A DNA stretch of 22,065 nucleotides, taken from the NCBI GenBank assembly GCA_937873555.1, contig CALMWN010000110.1, positions 1 to 22,065 on the forward strand, in the 5' to 3' direction. The DNA is from an uncultured Clostridia bacterium. Its GTDB lineage: Bacteria > Bacillota > Clostridia > Acetivibrionales > CALMWN01. The position numbers and the translations under genes are program-made. How positions within the stretch are numbered: position 1 is the stretch's first letter; every line of letters begins with the position of its first letter. This document shows positions 14,159 through 22,065 of this stretch, one piece after another. Below the pieces are notes generated by a model. It saw nothing but the letters and a program-made list of their open reading frames with translations, searched no databases and had not been told where the DNA came from.

Positions 14159-14857
14159 CTATTTAGTCAAAACCTCCGCAGCTCTTTTTATAAGAATTCC
14201 TGCGTACTCTCCATTCACTTGCTTTCCATAAATAGCATTTTCTTTCCAATATGAAGGTGAAGATATAATTCCTTTTGAGGTTAGAATCTCAAGAGCTTCA
14301 TTTAGCCCTAATTCAGCTTCCCTGAATTTAATACCAAAATAATCAAGAATCCCCTTTGCCAGAGCCTTCCCAATAACCTCTATGTTGCTGACAATCCAGA
14401 TTTCATCTTGCTCATTATCATGAAATCCTACCTCAATAAGAGCTGCCGGAGCATTGGTATAGGCAAGCTCATACATGTGCTTGCCTTCACCATAAAAGTT
14501 GAAGCCTTCATGTACACCCCTGTCCACTGTCGGAGTAAGGGGTGATAGCCTTTCATAAACCGCTCTTGCAAGTTTTTCACCCTGTCCACCGAACTTATGG
14601 CAATATACCTCGCAACCCCTGCCACCACCGGCATTAGAGTGTATTGCAAAGTGAATGTCTGGATTTTTATTATTACTGTCAGTCACAACCTGTGAAAGAG
14701 GCCACTCCGGCTTGTTTCTGAACACCTTGACTCCATGCCGCTCAAGCACCTGCTGTGTGACATCAGCTACCTGGTTCATTCTTTGTTCTTCTGTCCCGTA
14801 GTTACCCTCTCCAACATTGCCATCCTGTGTTGATGGACTTAAATATACCTTAACCAT
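14159..14857 (-). CDS. phage endolysin, N-acetylmuramoyl-L-alanine amidase (Amidase_3)
   Basis: 232 aa. The Amidase_3 fold is clear: an N-terminal VKVYLSPSTQDGN strand-loop, TEEQRMNQVADV with the acidic zinc ligand at about residue 23-24, IHFAIHSNAGG with His73, and ALIEVGFHDN with catalytic Glu142. The first zinc ligand, normally His in a DPGHGG loop, is replaced by SPSTQ, so Gln11 or another residue must take that role. The C-terminal 60 residues contain the ALEILTSKGIISSPSYW / N repeat-like module common at the end of clostridial lysins, which may bind the wall. It cuts the bond between N-acetylmuramic acid and L-Ala at lysis. It overlaps the holin gene by 8 bp, the usual holin-lysin pair, and has GAGGAAAG before its ATG. 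Confidence 0.9.
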   Translation of the reverse strand: MVKVYLSPSTQDGNVGEGNYGTEEQRMNQVADVTQQVLERHGVKVFRNKPEWPLSQVVTDSNNKNPDIHFAIHSNAGGGRGCEVYCHKFGGQGEKLARAVYERLSPLTPTVDRGVHEGFNFYGEGKHMYELAYTNAPAALIEVGFHDNEQDEIWIVSNIEVIGKALAKGILDYFGIKFREAELGLNEALEILTSKGIISSPSYWKENAIYGKQVNGEYAGILIKRAAEVLTK

Positions 14858-15314
14858 CTTTCCTCACCACATCCTTCGATATATCATCTTGACTCTCAAT
14901 TTTACCGGCATTGTCACTTTTTGTTTTCAGCTTAACCAGTACCTCCTTTATAAAGGCAGGCAGTGGAAGGCCCATGGCACCGGTATTTTCTACTATTGAT
15001 ATGCCTTCTACCGCAATGTAAAAGCCGATCATCGCTCCTCTCAGAATACCGGTAGTCCCAAGCACGGCATCCAGTAGATAGGCCATACACACCATGACAT
15101 ACATCCCTGTTTTTCTGATTACTCCTTTATAGCCAATATTGGAATCTACTTTCCTTTTATAAACTGCAGCCAGGATGCCTGTGATAAAGTCCAGAATTGT
15201 AAGTGCTATCAATACCTTCAGTGACATGTCAAATCCTCCTAAAAAATAGTTGAGAGCAGATACGATAGATGCAATTCCTGCCTTAAGCCATTTGATAATA
15301 TCTTCAGTGTTCAT
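14850..15314 (-). CDS. phage holin, holin-4/TcdE type
   Basis: 154-aa membrane protein. Three or four hydrophobic segments are visible, at about 14-28, 32-51 (LKVLIALTILDFITGILAAV), 68-86 and 90-108. The motif LDFITGILAA followed by a lysine-rich loop (KRKVDSN) and GYKGVIRKTGMY identifies the toxin-secretion/phage-lysis holin family that includes TcdE. The C-terminal tail is charged and cytoplasmic. It forms holes in the cytoplasmic membrane at the end of the lytic cycle so that the amidase reaches the wall. Its 3' end overlaps the amidase start. Confidence 0.9.
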   Translation of the reverse strand: MNTEDIIKWLKAGIASIVSALNYFLGGFDMSLKVLIALTILDFITGILAAVYKRKVDSNIGYKGVIRKTGMYVMVCMAYLLDAVLGTTGILRGAMIGFYIAVEGISIVENTGAMGLPLPAFIKEVLVKLKTKSDNAGKIESQDDISKDVVRKDG

Positions 15315-15333
15315 CCTCTTTCACCCCTTTTCA

Positions 15334-15630
15334 TTAATCCTCTTTGTAGGCTATAGCCATACCCACCAGCATTCCTTTTTCAAAGCCTATATTTTCGCTT
15401 TCAACTGACGTTAACGGCTCAGCTACAAAGGGAAAGTATGTTTTGCCTGCAAAGGTCAATATCTTTCTATAGCCGCTTATATAGAGAATAGATAAATTGG
15501 ATATTTTTATATTCCATAAAGGTGTCATAACCGGAATTAAAATAACACCTTTATATAAAGCTCCGGTATCGACAAATTCAACACCATTCGCATTTATCAG
15601 ATTTTGTGTTTGAGTATAATCCCATGCCAT
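15334..15630 (-). CDS. small phage protein, function unknown
   Basis: 98 aa from the ATG at 15630, which has AGGTGA five bases upstream; an alternative GTG at 15639, adjoining the preceding stop codon, would add three residues. The sequence begins MAWDYTQTQNLINANGVEF and has mixed beta strands with a hydrophobic C-terminal stretch (GMLVGMAIAY). I do not recognise it. Its place between a tail/baseplate gene and the holin matches small tail-fibre assembly or XkdX-like/host-lysis accessory genes, but no motif confirms this. Confidence 0.6.
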   Translation of the reverse strand: MAWDYTQTQNLINANGVEFVDTGALYKGVILIPVMTPLWNIKISNLSILYISGYRKILTFAGKTYFPFVAEPLTSVESENIGFEKGMLVGMAIAYKED

Positions 15631-15639
15631 AACCTTCAC

Positions 15640-16845
15640 CTAGACCTTTAACAACAGCTGCTTATTCACAGAGCCTAAATACGGTATACCGAAATACAAT
15701 GCTCCGTCAATTGAGTAAAACTCATCGGTTATGATATAACTTGAAGGCAGCTGTATTAGGTGTGAGGTATAGCCTCTTATTCCATAAGAATCCGTACCAA
15801 ACCATGTCCTGAATATCGGTATTTTTTTAGTGTAATAGTTTATGGCAAAATCTGATACATACGTAGTTATTCTTTCAGTTGCTACCTGGATTGTATTGTT
15901 TATCATTTCACCAGTAAATCTCTTGTTATAGTATGGAGACAGGTAGTTATAAGTAGTACTATTCTGATAGAAATAGAAAAACAAGTCTGTATCCAAAGTA
16001 TTTTCCGGCTGGTCAATTTTTACCGTTCCGAAGCTGCCCCAATAATCAGGGCTGGTGCTTCCATATGGGTAGGTTGCCAAGGAGTTGACAAACCTTCTGA
16101 AATAGAAGTAAGTATTTGCCTTTTCACCCATTGCAAAGCTTATTAGCTCTTCATTGTTAAGATAATTGGTGCTGACAGCTGAATCAAAAGCGCACAGAAC
16201 TTGAGTTACCCAGACTGCTTCAGCCGCGCCTTCAATGACAAATCTTACATAACCCCTGTTATCACTGGTCCCGATATCCGCTATAAAATGTACTTTAAGA
16301 TTTGCAGCGGTGCTAATGGTTAGCCAGATAGGGCATAGTCTTGAATAAGTGCTTCCCCATGCCATCTGAGAAAGTAACTCTACTCCTGGAACACCTTGAG
16401 CAGCTGGATCTAAAAAATCAGGAACAATCATATATTCACTTGTCCCTGATATTGGATATAGTCCTGCCCCTGTTGGATATGGAGTATCTACAGTAGCATC
16501 TCTTGTTGATGTATTATAGGCTGTTATTACCCTCTCCAGGCCAATTCCCTGACCAGATACAATTTTTATTTTTTTGCCGACAAAATAATCTGCTGTATAC
16601 CCCAAGCCTGTAGCATATAACCTTATTACCGAAGGAGTGCTTGTTGAAAAGGAGGATACAGCATACCTTTCTATGAGCATTTTATTTATCTCATTCTTAG
16701 CCGAATTTGAGTATAAGACTTTTGGAGAGTCTTTGACCAGACCGTTTAAATATTGAAGAAATTTAATTGAAAAATCCGCGCTCTGTACCCTGGCAGTATC
16801 TCCCGTACTAACACTTACTGTATAAATATATTTATCAAATGACAT
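15640..16845 (-). CDS. putative phage baseplate/tail or receptor-binding protein
   Basis: 401 aa. The ATG at 16845 is preceded by AAGGAGGAGCGT, ten bases after the stop of the previous gene; an upstream ATG at 16878 inside that gene has no ribosome site and is less likely. The protein is rich in Tyr, Ser, Thr and aromatic residues with beta-strand character throughout (YIYTVSVSTGDTARVQSAD, GLGYTADYFVGKKIKIVSGQ, SYGIRGYTSHLIQL). It has no enzymatic motif. Position downstream of the hub protein and before lysis genes is that of baseplate periphery or receptor-binding proteins in Gram-positive siphophages. The assignment rests on position and composition, not on a recognised domain. Confidence 0.62.
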   Translation of the reverse strand: MSFDKYIYTVSVSTGDTARVQSADFSIKFLQYLNGLVKDSPKVLYSNSAKNEINKMLIERYAVSSFSTSTPSVIRLYATGLGYTADYFVGKKIKIVSGQGIGLERVITAYNTSTRDATVDTPYPTGAGLYPISGTSEYMIVPDFLDPAAQGVPGVELLSQMAWGSTYSRLCPIWLTISTAANLKVHFIADIGTSDNRGYVRFVIEGAAEAVWVTQVLCAFDSAVSTNYLNNEELISFAMGEKANTYFYFRRFVNSLATYPYGSTSPDYWGSFGTVKIDQPENTLDTDLFFYFYQNSTTYNYLSPYYNKRFTGEMINNTIQVATERITTYVSDFAINYYTKKIPIFRTWFGTDSYGIRGYTSHLIQLPSSYIITDEFYSIDGALYFGIPYLGSVNKQLLLKV

Positions 16846-16855
16846 ACGCTCCTCC

Positions 16856-18667
16856 TTACCACGGCTTAGTACCGGCATTCTGATTTACCGTAATAGCATT
16901 GTAATTGTTCCTGTTAATTATCTTCGTAATTCTCCCGTCGACATCCCGTTCAAAATCCCAGTCAATGGTGCTGTTGTCTGCATACTGTGTCCTCATACCT
17001 TGTAAACTACCGTTTGCCTTAAATAGTCTGACATCCTTTATGAGGGTATTAACCGGTTTCCATGTTGAAGCGTTGATTTCACCATCTTCCGAATAAAAAG
17101 TGATCCCATCCTCGCCCAAGGCTATAGTGCGCATAAGGCCTTGAGTGGAATGGTATTGCAGGTTCAGGCCGGTCAGGGTTTTCCATATGAAAGCTTTCCC
17201 ACGGTCTGTCAGGCCCGTACTATCCGAGCCTGCCCCAAGCTGGATTTTAGGCAGCATTTCTCCGTCTATCTCAACAAATTCAATAGACAGCTTTACTACT
17301 TTTTCGTAAGGATGCACCATTACCGGCCACTCCGAAGCTGTTGTCCCCATCTGCTTATGCTCTTCTGTCTTCCAGAAATAAAGGTTTCCCTCGTCATCTG
17401 AATACTGGACATCAGGGTCAGGCATGCTTTCTGTGTACATGCGTCTTGCTGTGATAAATCTTAACCTTTGATCATTGATGTCGATGTAGTTCACTTCTTC
17501 ATCACCTGCTGTAAAATCCCCAGTGATGAGCCTGTCAACTGTAAGGTTTGCAATCCATCCAAAATCGGCATAAAGGCTGTTGGTAATATTCACATTGGAG
17601 ATGATGGTAGTGGCCTCAATGGTCTTGCCTTTGGCACCATTTACAAGTGCCTTAAAGTACTCAGGCCATTCGGCATCTTTCTTTGTGGTTTTAGTAACAT
17701 CCTTCTTCCTTGCATTGACGGTATACTTTATTGCGTTTCCCTCATCAGAAAGCTCCACTTCCTCTATAAGATACGTTCCTGTGGCACCAAGCTTTGGCAG
17801 ATTTGCAATAAGCTTTTGCCCAGCATCAAATCCGGGTGTGTTTGTACTAAAGGCTATCGAGGTAGGTATGTGCTGCCCGAATCTGGCTATCAGGTCATTT
17901 GCAACCGCCTGGGCCTGCTCCGGAAGCTCTACCGTATTATTCTCAGAGACCTCTTCATAAATGCCCGTACCGCCTTCGACTGAAGCTCTTAGCTGTATTT
18001 CCTGGGGATTTTCTGCTGAAACAAGCATATCCTCCCCTTTTTTAACGTACTGCCTGTTCCGGTACCCATCCAACGTATGTGTAATTTCAATTTCACCGAA
18101 TTGCCTGAAGCTTCCATTCTCTTGAAGTTGAAACGGAGCATCTGTTACTGGGTCATCCTTGATAAAGAACAGCTGTTTATTTTCGTTGATATACCATTTA
18201 AAACCGCTGGCCTTTGCGAGGTCGTCAAGAAGGTCTTGCAAGGATTTATATTCTCCATTGAAGGCCTGTAATGTGATACCATCCTCTATGGCACCGGTTG
18301 TGATTCCCTCTTGAGATAAATGGTTCTGAAGAATATAGCTCACAGCCTGCCCGGCTTTTATATTGCTCAGGGCGAAATTCGCAGTTCTTCTCCTAGGAAT
18401 GAGGTTGAAGCCATGGCAGCTTACTTTTATGCTGCATTTATCTGAGTTCAGCCGGGTTAAACCTCTTTCCCGTATGATGCCTCCGAACACCCGGAGTGTA
18501 TCCAGTGTGATTATTACTTCTGCGCCCACTTCAGGCATGTACCCTGCTGTTGAAACAAGGGTGAAGGATGCTTCACTCTGCCCCTCCGAGCGTCTCCTTA
18601 TAGACAGGGATTTTGCTCTGACAAGGCTGGTTTTGTCTTGACCTGCAATGGTTATTACTATTGGCAT
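16856..18667 (-). CDS. phage tail hub / baseplate protein
   Basis: 603 aa, start overlapping the tape measure stop codon by one base (TAATG). The N-terminal 330 residues look like a baseplate hub (gp27/Tal-type) module: ITIAGQDKTSLVRAKSLSIR, VIITLDTLRVFGGIIRE, GQAVSYILQNHL and the hub-typical KWYINENKQLFFIKD, followed by YLIEEVEL. Residues about 350-603 form a beta-rich extension beginning with the NSLYADFGWIANLTVDRLITG segment often found in clostridial and bacilli phage minor structural proteins. Residues near 540-600 end in a simple repetitive strand region. It would connect the tail tip to peripheral baseplate proteins. No distinct Dit gene lies between this gene and the tape measure, so the N-terminal part may cover that role. 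No endopeptidase signature is visible. Confidence 0.72.
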   Translation of the reverse strand: MPIVITIAGQDKTSLVRAKSLSIRRRSEGQSEASFTLVSTAGYMPEVGAEVIITLDTLRVFGGIIRERGLTRLNSDKCSIKVSCHGFNLIPRRRTANFALSNIKAGQAVSYILQNHLSQEGITTGAIEDGITLQAFNGEYKSLQDLLDDLAKASGFKWYINENKQLFFIKDDPVTDAPFQLQENGSFRQFGEIEITHTLDGYRNRQYVKKGEDMLVSAENPQEIQLRASVEGGTGIYEEVSENNTVELPEQAQAVANDLIARFGQHIPTSIAFSTNTPGFDAGQKLIANLPKLGATGTYLIEEVELSDEGNAIKYTVNARKKDVTKTTKKDAEWPEYFKALVNGAKGKTIEATTIISNVNITNSLYADFGWIANLTVDRLITGDFTAGDEEVNYIDINDQRLRFITARRMYTESMPDPDVQYSDDEGNLYFWKTEEHKQMGTTASEWPVMVHPYEKVVKLSIEFVEIDGEMLPKIQLGAGSDSTGLTDRGKAFIWKTLTGLNLQYHSTQGLMRTIALGEDGITFYSEDGEINASTWKPVNTLIKDVRLFKANGSLQGMRTQYADNSTIDWDFERDVDGRITKIINRNNYNAITVNQNAGTKPW

Positions 18668-21474
18668 TAAACATACACCCCCAGGAGATTAAGCTTTCGC
18701 ACCAGCTTTTGAGCGATTTTATCAATATCCTCCTCATCCTTGATGTAGTTGCCTGTGACATTGATTATCACTCTGGAACCTCCTGCTTTTGTATTAACTG
18801 CAGGTGTATATTCCGGTGGGTTCATTATTCCCGGCATATCTATATCAGGTGCCATTATATTGTTTAGTGCAGCTTTCAAGTTTGGAGTCCCTTGCTCCAG
18901 CCCTTTCTTCAGCATTTCAATGAGATTCGGCATCCACTGATCGGCATAGGCACCAGGGCCTTGCTCAGTCGGCGAACTGAACCCCAGGAACGCCTTTATT
19001 TTATCAGCGACACCAGACACTGTATCTTTTACAGAGCTTCCCATGGATTTGATTCCGTCAACAAGATTGCCCATCATATTTTTGCCCCAGTTCCAGGCGC
19101 TCTCTACAACATCTCCAACAACTGAACCGATTTTGCTGAATGCTTCTGTAACTGCTCCGACAAGGTTGCCTACAAAATTGGTAACTCCTGAAACCATGTT
19201 TGAGAAGCAGGAGAGAACTCCATTCACAAGGTCTGGAACGATAGAACCTCCAACCAAGGCATACCACAGACCTTTGAAGAATGAGATAATTCCTTCCACA
19301 AAACCCTTCACCAGATTTACAATGGTCATGAACAAGTTTGACAGCAAACTCCATGCCGACTTGGCGGCTTCCACAAGGAAGTTCCAAGCACCTGCCCAGT
19401 CACCGTTGATGATGGCTATTACAAAGCCGATGAGGTTCACAATAAAATTCACTGCAGCCAATACCGCCTGAATGAAAGGTCCCAGTGCCTGAATAATTCC
19501 GTTCAACACTCCGACAGCTATTCCCATCACCACAGCAATTGCCGCTCCTATTGCAATAAATACAGGCTGCAATAATGTCCAAAGTTGCTGAATCACTCCC
19601 CACAATGAGAAAATCAAGGTTTTTATTTGCTCCCATATAGGCGTGAGGTAGCTTGCAAACTGGGCAAAGGATGCAAAAAGCTGTGCTAGTATTGGTTGAA
19701 CAAAGGCTAGGATTCCGTTAAAAATGCTTACCGCAGTATCAAATATCTGCTGTCCGTATGTGTTCCAAAAGTTCCAGATGCCTGTGACCACATCACTGAC
19801 AATTGTAAAAATGGTCTGCATCACCGGTTGTATAACCGAGACCAGACCATTGAAAACTGTGCTGACTACTGCACCGATTCTATAAAAAGCAGTTTCCCAG
19901 CCACTCGCTGTACTTCTTAAGTCACCGCCTTTGAAACCGTTAATAAACATATTGAAGGCTTTCACTGCATTTGCTGCAAAACTCTTTATAAAGATGAGGA
20001 CATTGCCAAATACTTCAGTAAATTTCGCCTTGATGCCCGGCAACACCTCTGCTACCTTGCCTTGAATAAATCCAAGCACTTCCTTGAAGGTTGCCTGTAT
20101 ATCGCCCCATATTGAAAGCACCGAATTTCTGAACCCCTCATTTGTGTTCATAAGCCATATAAAGCCTGCCACCAAGCCTGCTATCGCCACCACAATCAAA
20201 CCGATGGGGGAGGCAATAAAAGAAATTGCTCCGGCAAGCACCGACAGTCCAGAAGACAGACCTCCCAAAATCATAAGCAATGGACCTACAGCAGCAACCG
20301 CAGCTAAAATTATGGTGACCCATTTACGGATTTCAGGATTCAGTTCCATGTATTTGTTCACAAGAATGGTTGCCTTGTCAGCAAGCTGCTTTAATATGGG
20401 AAGAAAGGCTTTACTTGAAACAATCTGCAGGGTTTCAATGGAGCCTTTTAGCTGTTCCAATGAACCTTTAAGGTTGTTCATTCTCTCTGCTGCAACATCA
20501 GTAGCATTAACTTTGCCCATCTCAGCTTGCATCTTGTTTAAACCATCTGCACCCTCTTTGTATAGGATGTTGGCCGCACGAATAGCATCCGAACCAAACA
20601 GAGTCTCCATTGCCTGAAGTCTCTGTGCATCGGTAAGATTTTTCATGCTACTTTGAAGCAGCCCTGCAATTTCAGCCATGCTCTTCAGCTTTCCCTGTGC
20701 ATTAAAGAAGGCGCTTGTTCCTTGCTCCGTTGTAAGTCCCAATTCTTTAAACAATTTTGCCTGTTTGTCGGTGGAGGGTTGGAGGTTCATGAGCATTGTC
20801 TTTAGTGAAGTTCCTGCATCCGAACCCTTCAAGCCATTATTTGCAAATGCCGCCAAGGCTGTGCTAGTATCCTTGAAGGATAACCCTACCGAACTTGCGA
20901 CAGCGGAACAGGCCGAGAGGCTGAATTTCATTTCAGAGACACTGGTTGCAGAGGCATTGGCAGCTCCTGCAAGGATGTCAGCCGCTTGTGAAACATTAAG
21001 ACCATCGGCTCTAAAAGAATTCAAAACAGTGGAGGCAATTTCAGCAGCGTCTGCAAGTTCAAGTTCGCCAGCCGCAGCCAAGGATAATGCACCTTTTAAT
21101 CCACCGCCCATGATGTCTTTTACACTGACACCAGCCTTTATAAGTTCCTCAATGCCCGATGCCGCTTCCTTTGCTGAATACTTAGTCTCAGCTCCCATCT
21201 TAAGCGCCAGATCCTCAAGCTGTTTCATTTCCTCACCTGTTGCACCCGAAACCGCTTTGACGCTGCTCATCCCGGCTTCAAAATCTGCTCCGGCTTTCAA
21301 TGAAGCGGCTGCCATTCCTGCAAGGGGAAGTGTTAACGCAGCAGACATGGTTTTTCCTGCACCTGAAAGCTGTTTTCCCACGTTTGCCATGGTATCCTGT
21401 GCTTCCTGCAACCCCTTCTTCAAGCTGCCTATATCCGCAGTGACTTTCACCACCAGACTCCTTATAACCGCCAT
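18667..21474 (-). CDS. phage tail tape measure protein, TP901 family
   Basis: 935 aa with GGAGGTGG before the ATG. The N-terminal TP901 core is clear: LKKGLQEAQDTMANVGKQL, AGADFEAGMSSVKAVSGATG, and AETKYSAKEAASGIEELIKAG, extending to about residue 330. Hydrophobic stretches follow (about 380-445, and several between 550 and 720), as is usual for tape measures that enter the membrane during DNA ejection. The C-terminal end holds FSSPTEQGPGAYADQWM, a common end motif. It sets tail length; by the standard estimate of about 0.15 nm per residue the tail would be near 140 nm. Large antisense frames inside it are shadows of its low-complexity codon pattern. Confidence 0.93.
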   Translation of the reverse strand: MAVIRSLVVKVTADIGSLKKGLQEAQDTMANVGKQLSGAGKTMSAALTLPLAGMAAASLKAGADFEAGMSSVKAVSGATGEEMKQLEDLALKMGAETKYSAKEAASGIEELIKAGVSVKDIMGGGLKGALSLAAAGELELADAAEIASTVLNSFRADGLNVSQAADILAGAANASATSVSEMKFSLSACSAVASSVGLSFKDTSTALAAFANNGLKGSDAGTSLKTMLMNLQPSTDKQAKLFKELGLTTEQGTSAFFNAQGKLKSMAEIAGLLQSSMKNLTDAQRLQAMETLFGSDAIRAANILYKEGADGLNKMQAEMGKVNATDVAAERMNNLKGSLEQLKGSIETLQIVSSKAFLPILKQLADKATILVNKYMELNPEIRKWVTIILAAVAAVGPLLMILGGLSSGLSVLAGAISFIASPIGLIVVAIAGLVAGFIWLMNTNEGFRNSVLSIWGDIQATFKEVLGFIQGKVAEVLPGIKAKFTEVFGNVLIFIKSFAANAVKAFNMFINGFKGGDLRSTASGWETAFYRIGAVVSTVFNGLVSVIQPVMQTIFTIVSDVVTGIWNFWNTYGQQIFDTAVSIFNGILAFVQPILAQLFASFAQFASYLTPIWEQIKTLIFSLWGVIQQLWTLLQPVFIAIGAAIAVVMGIAVGVLNGIIQALGPFIQAVLAAVNFIVNLIGFVIAIINGDWAGAWNFLVEAAKSAWSLLSNLFMTIVNLVKGFVEGIISFFKGLWYALVGGSIVPDLVNGVLSCFSNMVSGVTNFVGNLVGAVTEAFSKIGSVVGDVVESAWNWGKNMMGNLVDGIKSMGSSVKDTVSGVADKIKAFLGFSSPTEQGPGAYADQWMPNLIEMLKKGLEQGTPNLKAALNNIMAPDIDMPGIMNPPEYTPAVNTKAGGSRVIINVTGNYIKDEEDIDKIAQKLVRKLNLLGVYV

Positions 21475-21496
21475 TCGTCCACCTCCTTTCGGGCAT

Positions 21497-21532
21497 GAAA
21501 AAACCGCACTCTGATTTTTTCAGAAATGCGGT
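21497..21532 (-). terminator. intrinsic terminator upstream of the tape measure gene
   Basis: ACCGCA (21503-21508) pairs with TGCGGT (21527-21532), with an inner TCTGA/TCAGA helix. On the minus strand the hairpin is followed at once by TTTTTT (21497-21502), then by the tape measure ribosome site. It should stop transcription coming from the gene at 21619 and thus separate it from the tail genes, or act as an attenuator for the late operon. Confidence 0.75.
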
Positions 21533-21618
21533 GATTATCATTTTAATCGATATATATTTAAAATTATAATATTAATCTTACAATAGAATATCCTCTCTTC
21601 TTTTACATAGCCAAATAT

Positions 21619-22065
21619 TCACGACTGCTGTGTATTTTTAATAATACCAAATCTTTCAGGATTTTTAGTAACTTCTTTGATCTTCTCCATTAAACCATAT
21701 AATAATCTTGCTTCAGTAATACCTACTTCCGTACCATAATATGTTTTTCCATTAATAACAATTTTCTTCATTTGCTCAATATGCTGCTCAATATTTCCTT
21801 TGAGCATAAAATACTCACTAAAAAGATACTCTTTATTTTTTTTCATAAGAACTGCGCACTCGTTTATCAAATTATCAACATCATTAATAGTCACACTTGC
21901 TTTACAAGTGCCAATACAGGCATAATAAAAGCAAGTTAATAGCTTTTCATTATAATCTTTTGTTCCATCTTCCGGAACAAAAAAACAATAATTATAATCT
22001 AGCATAGTATATTTTAAATCTTTATTAAACTCTGTAATATTAGACAAAAAAAATAGTGTCAGAGA
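21619..22065 (-). CDS. low-GC accessory gene, 5' end beyond the window
   Basis: The frame is open from the right edge to 21619, so the protein has at least 148 residues. A TTG at 22047 has no ribosome site, and the true start is probably outside the window. The visible part contains MLDYNYCFFVPEDG, LLTCFYYACIGTC, and YGTEVGITEARLLYGLMEKI with a charged C-terminus. I do not recognise it; it does not look like a tail-assembly chaperone, which would be expected here. It is markedly richer in A and T than the tail genes, is followed by about 70 bp of very AT-rich DNA and then by a terminator. These are the marks of a moron, an extra gene inserted in a phage late region. A defence or host-modifying role is possible but unsupported. 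Confidence 0.6.
   Translation of the reverse strand, partial: SLTLFFLSNITEFNKDLKYTMLDYNYCFFVPEDGTKDYNEKLLTCFYYACIGTCKASVTINDVDNLINECAVLMKKNKEYLFSEYFMLKGNIEQHIEQMKKIVINGKTYYGTEVGITEARLLYGLMEKIKEVTKNPERFGIIKNTQQS

Larger units (their letters stand above)
11463..22065 (-). mobile_element. prophage, 3' portion (tail, lysis, integration), incomplete
   Basis: A continuous minus-strand block in standard late-gene order: tape measure, hub/baseplate, further tail protein, small protein, holin, amidase, and two large serine recombinases. Gene junctions are tight or overlapping throughout. Head, packaging and early genes must lie beyond the right edge. The left boundary is uncertain: the terminator at 11463-11501 is the minimum, but the accessory operon and the zinc-ribbon gene with its shared promoter motif may also be inside, moving the edge to about 5.8-6.8 kb. 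All structural genes appear intact, so it may be functional. No attachment core can be identified without the other end. Confidence 0.8.

Noticed and set aside
17468..17983. 171-codon plus-strand frame opposite the hub protein
   Set aside because: No plausible ribosome site, Cys/Ile-rich nonsense composition, and the opposite strand encodes a well-supported tail protein.
20678..21514. 278-codon plus-strand open frame opposite the tape measure gene
   Set aside because: It is antisense to a clear TP901 tape measure and is low-complexity (Ala/Ser/Pro-rich), the usual mirror of Ala/Gly/Lys-rich helical coding; no ribosome site or family.
1..22065. tRNA, rRNA or CRISPR array
   Set aside because: I read both strands for tRNA-like arms and regularly spaced repeats and saw none; the repeats found are two- or three-copy, without CRISPR spacing. 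A covariance-model scan would be the decisive check.

Overview
The window looks like a low-GC, spore-forming member of the Clostridia. The DNA is AT-rich, Shine-Dalgarno sites are strong (AGGAGG type), TTG and GTG starts are common, and the prophage genes have a clostridial flavour (tandem large serine recombinases, a TcdE/holin-4 type holin, a TP901 tape measure). The genus cannot be fixed from the sequence alone.

Layout from left to right. (1) 163-1858, minus strand: a complete AbiE-type toxin-antitoxin pair (AbiEi antitoxin, then AbiEii nucleotidyltransferase toxin). A promoter region lies upstream with a 38-bp imperfect direct repeat that looks like its operator. (2) 2010-2900: decayed DNA with one recognisable broken gene (2118-2482). 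(3) 2904-5435: a small chromosomal-looking island with an uncharacterised 434-aa protein, a 74-aa Sm-like small protein with a structured leader, a strong stem-loop, and a convergent gene with a calcium-loop/FG-GAP-like motif. (4) 5436-6870: an intergenic zone with repeated CATACCCCC motifs around a small HTH/zinc-ribbon gene. (5) 6872-10986: a compact four-gene minus-strand operon encoding, in transcription order, a WYL-domain regulator, an HNH nuclease fused to a glycine-rich hydrophobic domain, a 265-aa helical protein with a hydrophobic N-terminus, and a 345-aa protein with an N-terminal single-cluster ferredoxin domain. A small XRE regulator lies just upstream. (6) 11463-22065: the 3' part of a prophage, all on the minus strand. 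In transcription order it has tape measure, baseplate/hub protein, a second tail or baseplate protein, a small protein, holin, amidase, and two large serine recombinases that overlap by 137 bp, ending at a good intrinsic terminator. A low-GC accessory gene, cut by the right edge, sits just upstream of the tape measure gene and is separated from it by a terminator.

The most notable element is the four-gene operon at 6872-10986. Its position next to phage recombinases, its WYL regulator, its nuclease plus membrane-type partner and its tight gene spacing are what is expected of a phage-carried defence or conflict system, but I do not recognise the set as a named system. The AbiE pair, five kilobases away, is a second conflict system. 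The HTH/zinc-ribbon gene and the first recombinase gene share a conserved 35-bp upstream sequence, which suggests that the prophage or its accessory region extends left to roughly 5.8-6.8 kb and that these genes are controlled together.
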